Part shown: positions 37,381 to 42,481 of the stretch, in pieces
How positions within the stretch are numbered: the stretch's first letter is position 1
Layout of the letters: each line of letters opens with the position of its first letter
From: a virus
Virus record (IMG/VR): IMGVR_UViG_3300010148_000028
Location: 1-42,481 of that record
Strand: one strand, 5' to 3'
Length of the DNA: 42,481 nt
Translations under genes and position numbers: made by a program
The notes under the pieces: model-generated
Databases searched by the model: none
Seen by the model: only the letters and a program-made list of their open reading frames with translations
What the model was told of the DNA's origin: nothing

Positions 37381-39783
37381 TTAAAACGTCATCATACCTG
37401 CAATTTGATTTATAGGACCAAATGCACCTGTAAGTTTATATGTTTTACCTTTATATATAAATACTAATCCTTCAGATGGTATTACAGCTTTCCATCCACC
37501 AATAGAATTTAATTTATTTAATTGTTGACCCATTCTATTTAATTTTTTAATATCACCGCCTTTACGAACATCACTAATAGCTTTTGATACTTGCTTCTTT
37601 ATATTCTGTATAGCTTTGTCTGGATTTACTGCTAAAAAGTTTTCTACGTTTTTAAGAACTTCAACGCCTAACTCAAAAAATAATAATTCAAAAGGTTTCA
37701 TAGTATCTTGTACTGCACCTTTATGCTTTTGTTTATCGAATTCAATTATTTTTTCTCTTAATTTTTGATCTTCAATATTTTTAGCATTTAGTCTAAATGA
37801 TTTATCGAAAAAGGCCCAGCGTTTTACTAATCCCATTTTAATTCTATTTTCTAAACCTTTGAAGTTTTTATCAATATAATTATCCCACCAAGCTTGATGA
37901 TAGTCAGCGAACATATTTGAATCTTTCATATTATATGGTGACATAAGTTTTTGTAATTTCTTAGTAAAGTAAGGTATTTTTTCACCAAAGTTTTGAACTG
38001 GCTTTACTTTTAGTACATGGGGTCCTATTATACTAAAACTCTTTTGAATATTAGCATCAACTTGTTTAATCATGCCTGCTAATATTCTTGCACCATCTTT
38101 TACTGTACCTACAGGAGCGCCTTTTTCGTATCTTAATACACCATGAAATTGTAATTTAGGTGCATCATAAACTATAACGTTAGAAGATTGAGGATACATT
38201 ATCTCCATATTCATCCAGTTGTTACCATCGTTAAATATTTTTAATTTTTGTTTCTCTGATAGTCTAGATATAGCTTTACTTAAATCTCTAAATGCATATG
38301 TAAATGCTTTTTCTATATTACCTCTACCTTTCCATTTAGCAGCAAAGGTTTTAGCATCCATTCCACCTCTCTTAATATCACCATTATTTCTAGCAGCTTT
38401 TAATTCAGTATCCCATGTAATAAATAAATTTTGACCATCAGTTTTTTCAGTTGCTGCTGATTCAAGATTAAGTTTACCTTGAAGAGCAATATTAATCATT
38501 TGTTTGAAATCACCAAAGGTTAGTTTTTTATCATCAAAAGGGTGAGACATATGTCCGTAAGCACCACCTTCTAATATTAAACCTTCATTCATTAGTCTAA
38601 ATTTTAATAATGGTCTGCCGTTTATTAAAATATCACCTTTTTCATTCTTAGAGATAGTTTTTACTACTATTTTTTTATTCTTGAATTTACCACCTAATAC
38701 AGTATCACCTATTTCGATAGGAATTTTAATTTCTTCGTTAGTTGGTATTTTTACTTCTTTATTAGGTTCTGGATGTTTAGTAGATTCATCAGCTCCTAGA
38801 TAATTTAATAATTCATAGCCTAGTGATTTAGCTAATTTATCTTTTTCTGCTTTCCATTTTCTATAAGCTGTAATATTTGGATATTCTTTTGGAGCAACTG
38901 TAGTAGTTTTACCTGCAACACCAGAAGGAAAGTTAGATGGCTGCCTTGTGTTTGAATATCTAGATGGTTCTTTTAATAATTCACTGTCTCCTGAAAGATA
39001 ATTTATAACTTGCATACCAAACTTTTTTGCAATACTATCAGTAGATTGTTTATAATGTCTTTGAGTTTGATACCATGTTTGAGGACCATCATCTACATTT
39101 CCACCTGCTACATTACTATTTTCTTTTATTATTTTTTCAACTCTTCCTGAAGCAATAAAATTTAGTATAGATTCATTAACACCTAACTTTTTGGTAATAA
39201 GATTATAATTTTTCATATGTCCAAAAATATGTTTGAATAATTGAGCTCGTGATTTGCTATCTATAGCTTTAGCACCTAACGCCTGTCTTATTGCCGTACC
39301 TGACATTTCTCCGTAACCTGGTACTTTCAAACTAACATGAGGAGCAATTAAAGTGTATGCACCCTCTTTATATCCCACTTCTGCTTTTCCTTTCCAAGGC
39401 CTAAAAAATTTGCCTCCTAACCGTTGTGCATCTTTAGCACCAATCATAAATACAGCAGCTGTTGTTTTTGGATCATATTTTTTTAACAGTTCAACGGCTT
39501 GATAAGGATTTTTAACTTTTATAACGTTTCGTATTCCGTGTGAGTTTATAATTTTTTTCTTTTCATTAAATGAAAAAGGAGATTTAGGAAGGTCTACTTT
39601 ATCAGATGTTACAACCCATGCGTCTTTGAATTTGGATTTCAACCATTTATAAGTTTCAGCATGATGTTTACCCATAGGCTGAAATCTTCCAGGGTAGATA
39701 GCAACTATATTTTTTATAGTTGTTTTCTCTTCTGATATTATTTGATCAGCTAACCAAGTTCCTAAATTTTGTTCTCTATTCAT
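37381..39783 (-). CDS. Fusion of HIGH-type nucleotidyltransferase and ligase-like domain
   Basis: This 800-residue protein joins two nucleotidyl-transfer folds. Residues 20-200 form a cytidylyltransferase/NMN adenylyltransferase-type domain: VAIYPGRFQPMGKHH (27-41, the HxGH-type motif) and EMSGTAIRQALG (159-170, the ISSTxxR-type motif). Residues about 400-720 hold a DNA/RNA ligase-like domain: EKTDGQN (446-452, the KxDG lysine nucleotidylation motif), AARNNG (464-468) and NMEIMYP (525-531). A linker carries two related repeats (236-276 and 300-340) and LILE/G, a gp21-like site. It could charge and transfer nucleotides in NAD or nucleic-acid repair. The ATG directly follows an ATATTTAT element without a ribosome site. 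Confidence 0.8.
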   Translation of the reverse strand: MNREQNLGTWLADQIISEEKTTIKNIVAIYPGRFQPMGKHHAETYKWLKSKFKDAWVVTSDKVDLPKSPFSFNEKKKIINSHGIRNVIKVKNPYQAVELLKKYDPKTTAAVFMIGAKDAQRLGGKFFRPWKGKAEVGYKEGAYTLIAPHVSLKVPGYGEMSGTAIRQALGAKAIDSKSRAQLFKHIFGHMKNYNLITKKLGVNESILNFIASGRVEKIIKENSNVAGGNVDDGPQTWYQTQRHYKQSTDSIAKKFGMQVINYLSGDSELLKEPSRYSNTRQPSNFPSGVAGKTTTVAPKEYPNITAYRKWKAEKDKLAKSLGYELLNYLGADESTKHPEPNKEVKIPTNEEIKIPIEIGDTVLGGKFKNKKIVVKTISKNEKGDILINGRPLLKFRLMNEGLILEGGAYGHMSHPFDDKKLTFGDFKQMINIALQGKLNLESAATEKTDGQNLFITWDTELKAARNNGDIKRGGMDAKTFAAKWKGRGNIEKAFTYAFRDLSKAISRLSEKQKLKIFNDGNNWMNMEIMYPQSSNVIVYDAPKLQFHGVLRYEKGAPVGTVKDGARILAGMIKQVDANIQKSFSIIGPHVLKVKPVQNFGEKIPYFTKKLQKLMSPYNMKDSNMFADYHQAWWDNYIDKNFKGLENRIKMGLVKRWAFFDKSFRLNAKNIEDQKLREKIIEFDKQKHKGAVQDTMKPFELLFFELGVEVLKNVENFLAVNPDKAIQNIKKQVSKAISDVRKGGDIKKLNRMGQQLNKLNSIGGWKAVIPSEGLVFIYKGKTYKLTGAFGPINQIAGMMTF

Positions 39784-39787
39784 ACTT

Positions 39788-39795
39788 ATAAATAT
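39788..39795 (-). promoter_or_regulatory. Recurring ATATTTAT element before the fusion gene
   Basis: The sense strand reads GATATTTATAAGTATG; the core ends only a few bases before the ATG, as at the terminase gene. Confidence 0.4.
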
Positions 39796-39825
39796 CTAAT
39801 TAATATTAAAAATTATATAAATTAC

Positions 39826-42481
39826 CTAAAGTAATTCATACGAGTAAGCTAGTCCTTTTATAGTTACACCGTTAGGAACATCTGCAGTCATTAAAACGCG
39901 ATTACCTGTACCTTCGGTATTAATTAATTTTCCTGCTTCTGTTTTAGATAATAATGTAAGTCCTAGACGTTTATAGCCTGCTTTTGGTGGACATACAACA
40001 GATGCAATTCCCGTCTTTACCGAGTCCATGGTACCGCAAAATGGAGGAATGCTAGGTACTTCTAATCTATATGTTGCTGCCCCTCCTACTAGAGCACATC
40101 CGTTTACTTTAGTTCCAGGTGGTATTGGCCAAGAATGTGTTACTTGTATTGTACCAGCTGAAACATTTTTTAATGAGCCTGATATGAATTCAACATCTGT
40201 CATATCTACAGGAGTTAATTCATTTCCAGAAAATCCAACATATACTGAATCTCCTTGTCCTCCACCTAATACTGCATTAAGGCTGTTTTTATCAGTACCG
40301 TACATAAAGGTTCCTGCAGAAGCTCCTATAACTAATGCACCAGTACCAGCTCCGTCATCAACTCTTATATTTGCTTGTTTACCAATAAACTCGAGCTCAG
40401 GAACTGTATCTAAATGTAATTGTGCACGAAGAGAGTTGCTGCCGAGAAACTGTATATCATCGCCATCAACATCAATTTTATAATCACCAGAAATATCTAG
40501 CAAATGATTACCGTCAACAGTTATTGTAGGAACGGTACCGGTAGTTATAGTAAGTTTATCAGAAGATCCATCGGAAAAGAATATATCTTCCCCACTTGCA
40601 GCTAACCTTATATCTGTACCAGTTTTAATAGCTAGAGAATCCGAAGATACAATTTGACTATTATCAATAGTTATATTACCTGTTTTATTGCTAATAGATT
40701 CTACTCTAGCTAAAGATCCAGTGGTAGTACTTGAACCTGAAATATTTGTTGAATCAGTTGCTATTATATCACCAGCTACTTGTATTCCAGTATTAGTTGT
40801 TTCAAACTTTTTTACATTATTATAATAAAGATTTACTTCTCCATTACCTTCAAAAGTTGCCATGTTTTCGTCAGCCGGTGATATAATGTTTACACCAGCT
40901 CCACCTTTAATATTCAATCTTCCTGTACCAGAATCATGTATATATGAATTAGCCCCATCGTGGAATATTTTCAAATCTTGTGAGTTTCCAAAAGATATTG
41001 TTCTATTATCGTCCATTTGAATTGCTTCAAATGTTCCTGTTCCACTTGCACTTATATCTCCTGAAGCTGTTATATTACCATCTTCGTCAATTGCAAATAT
41101 TTCACTACTATTTACACCCGGTACAGTTGTTGAGTTTATTGCATTGTAAATACTGAAAGAACCAGAATGTCCAGCTTCTAACGCATTTATTATAAAAGAA
41201 ACGCCATTGTCTGATACTATTGCAGGTTCTTTTGCAATTTCAGTTCCTACATCAACACCACCATGAAACTTAATTGTATTTACATGTCCTGGTATAGAAA
41301 TTGTATTTTGTTGTATACTAGTATATACACCTCTTAATGGATCGCCTGCTCTTACTAATGCCGCGTTTAGATTACCACTTGCACTTACATTACCATCAAT
41401 ATTTACAGGGGCATCAATAAATTCGTGAGAACCATTTGCTCGATAATAATTTTTTTCTTTAGAAGTACCAAATACCACACCCTTATTAGTATCACTAATA
41501 CTTCGATAGTTAACAGCTTGCACATAACCTTTTCCTGCGCCTGCTGCACTTTGTGATTCTACATAAATACCAGCAGATGTACTTATTTCTCCTTCGAAGT
41601 CACTGCGACCTCCAACTACTAAAGTTTCGCCTGCTGTTATATTTGCTATTTTAATATTTGATTCTGCGGTTTTATCTGCAGTTTTTACAGTAAGTCCGTT
41701 GGTAGGGTCAAATACTAGATTACCTTCAACTGCTTTCGTTGAAGCATTTCTAAATTCAATAGTATCACCATCAGTAATAATATGATTAAATGAGCCGGTA
41801 GTAAATATTAAACTTGTTCCTGGAGTACTAGAGCTTATACTTCCTGTAATTACTAGATCACCTGACATTGAAATAGAACCGCTCATAATAGTAACGTCTG
41901 AACCTTTAGATTTTATTGCACCGTCTACTATAAGTATTCTTTTTCTACAATTCCATCTTAATGCTGGATTTGTTTTTACAGTTTCACATGCTGTAGGGTC
42001 ATTATCATCATCTACAAAGGTAATAAATCTTTCTGCGTTTGCATCACAAGTTATAGTTTTAACTTTATCAGAACAATCAGCATTTGTGGCGTTAGTTGCA
42101 TTAGTTACATTATTAATAGTTCTTGTAAATGTTGTTCCATCATATAAAGTAAGTGTTACATTATTACCAGTACCTGTATTCATTGATTTAACAATATTAG
42201 AGCCTGATATTACTCCACTTGCACTTATGTTACCTGAAGCAGTTACATTACCAGTTACTTTGAATCGACCGTTATTGAAATGTACTATATCTTGTTTTAT
42301 TTCTAATTTTTGCGTTCCACCTACATACATTTCTATTTCATCAGAAGTTCCTCCATTGTGAATATATGTATTTCCTGCAGGTGTAAGACCAGCTGAATCA
42401 TTTCCATCTAAAATTAGTTTTTGACCTTCGTTTATTACAATATCACCGGATGCTGATATATTATTACCAATTATATTTCCA
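39826..42481 (-). CDS. Large repetitive virion protein (tail-fibre-like), 5' end outside window
   Basis: The frame stays open to the high-coordinate edge of the window, so the true start lies beyond it; about 884 residues are visible. It is Ser/Gly/Asn/Thr-rich with many short repeats of the type NxxASGxISASG and GSxxxTGS, plus QDLKIFHDGANSYIHDSGTG (about 1.3 kb from the end), all typical of large fibre or adhesin-like proteins of marine T4-like phages that form beta-helices or trimers. The C-terminus is Cys- and Pro-containing with WPIPPGTKVNGCALVGG and FCGTMDS, a likely tip or chaperone domain. Role in host recognition is inferred. Confidence 0.8.
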   Translation of the reverse strand, partial: GNIIGNNISASGDIVINEGQKLILDGNDSAGLTPAGNTYIHNGGTSDEIEMYVGGTQKLEIKQDIVHFNNGRFKVTGNVTASGNISASGVISGSNIVKSMNTGTGNNVTLTLYDGTTFTRTINNVTNATNATNADCSDKVKTITCDANAERFITFVDDDNDPTACETVKTNPALRWNCRKRILIVDGAIKSKGSDVTIMSGSISMSGDLVITGSISSSTPGTSLIFTTGSFNHIITDGDTIEFRNASTKAVEGNLVFDPTNGLTVKTADKTAESNIKIANITAGETLVVGGRSDFEGEISTSAGIYVESQSAAGAGKGYVQAVNYRSISDTNKGVVFGTSKEKNYYRANGSHEFIDAPVNIDGNVSASGNLNAALVRAGDPLRGVYTSIQQNTISIPGHVNTIKFHGGVDVGTEIAKEPAIVSDNGVSFIINALEAGHSGSFSIYNAINSTTVPGVNSSEIFAIDEDGNITASGDISASGTGTFEAIQMDDNRTISFGNSQDLKIFHDGANSYIHDSGTGRLNIKGGAGVNIISPADENMATFEGNGEVNLYYNNVKKFETTNTGIQVAGDIIATDSTNISGSSTTTGSLARVESISNKTGNITIDNSQIVSSDSLAIKTGTDIRLAASGEDIFFSDGSSDKLTITTGTVPTITVDGNHLLDISGDYKIDVDGDDIQFLGSNSLRAQLHLDTVPELEFIGKQANIRVDDGAGTGALVIGASAGTFMYGTDKNSLNAVLGGGQGDSVYVGFSGNELTPVDMTDVEFISGSLKNVSAGTIQVTHSWPIPPGTKVNGCALVGGAATYRLEVPSIPPFCGTMDSVKTGIASVVCPPKAGYKRLGLTLLSKTEAGKLINTEGTGNRVLMTADVPNGVTIKGLAYSYELL

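Overview
This window looks like one contiguous piece of an AT-rich, T4-like (Tevenvirinae-type) myovirus genome, most like the marine T4-like phages. The diagnostic genes, recognised by eye, are a UvsX/RecA recombinase, a gp32-like ssDNA-binding protein, large terminase gp17, portal gp20, prohead protease gp21, scaffold gp22, major capsid gp23, neck proteins gp13/14/15-like, sheath gp18, tube gp19, a gp26-family baseplate protein, a tape measure and a hub with a peptidase domain. Every supported gene, and the one tRNA, lies on the minus strand, so transcription runs from high to low coordinates. Most starts have a GGAG-type ribosome binding site and many genes touch or overlap by 1-14 bases. 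The host cannot be named from the sequence; consistent Shine-Dalgarno use, the tRNA-Arg(UCU) and the gene content only suggest an AT-rich marine bacterium.

Layout in transcription order. 42481-39826: 3' part of a large repetitive virion protein, probably a tail fibre. 39783-36809: an 800-residue protein joining an HIGH-type nucleotidyltransferase to a ligase-like domain, then a zinc-ribbon protein. 36816-35450: small membrane genes that look like a lysis module (XhlA/holin-like, a basic coiled-coil membrane protein, and a lipoprotein with a C-terminal membrane segment, i.e. a candidate unimolecular spanin). 35423-24387: the DNA packaging and head module (gp17, gp20, core proteins, gp21, several small proteins with capsid-targeting-like N-termini, gp22, gp23). 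24286: phoH, placed inside the virion gene block. 23558-18154: neck and tail (gp13, gp14, gp15, gp18, gp19). 18058-8009: tail assembly and baseplate (gp26 family with a likely frameshift extension, tape measure, tube-cap-like protein, LysM/gp53-like protein, hub-peptidase). 7956-1: a divergent family A DNA polymerase-like protein, a large protein of unknown function with gp21-like cleavage sites, small unknown genes, tRNA-Arg, gp32, uvsX and the start of a FEN/RNase H-type 5'-3' exonuclease.

Regulation. Four rho-independent terminators are clear, at 396-437, 18104-18130, 24337-24360 and 27094-27120. Four sigma70-like promoters with 17-base spacers and the same TATATT -10 box lie upstream of the polymerase-like gene, the 27127 gene, gp32 and the 3938 gene. 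Separately, a sense-strand ATATTTAT element recurs 14 times, nearly always between genes, and may be this phage's late promoter, though it is the reverse complement of what the T4 late box would give.

Most notable: the polymerase-like protein with altered catalytic-site residues, the nucleotidyltransferase-ligase fusion, the probable +1 or -2 frameshift on seven Ts in the tail chaperone pair, the capsid-targeting-like N-termini shared by several unknown proteins, the candidate second hydrolase domain in the hub, and the recurring ATATTTAT element. No database search was possible; family assignments rest on motifs read by eye.
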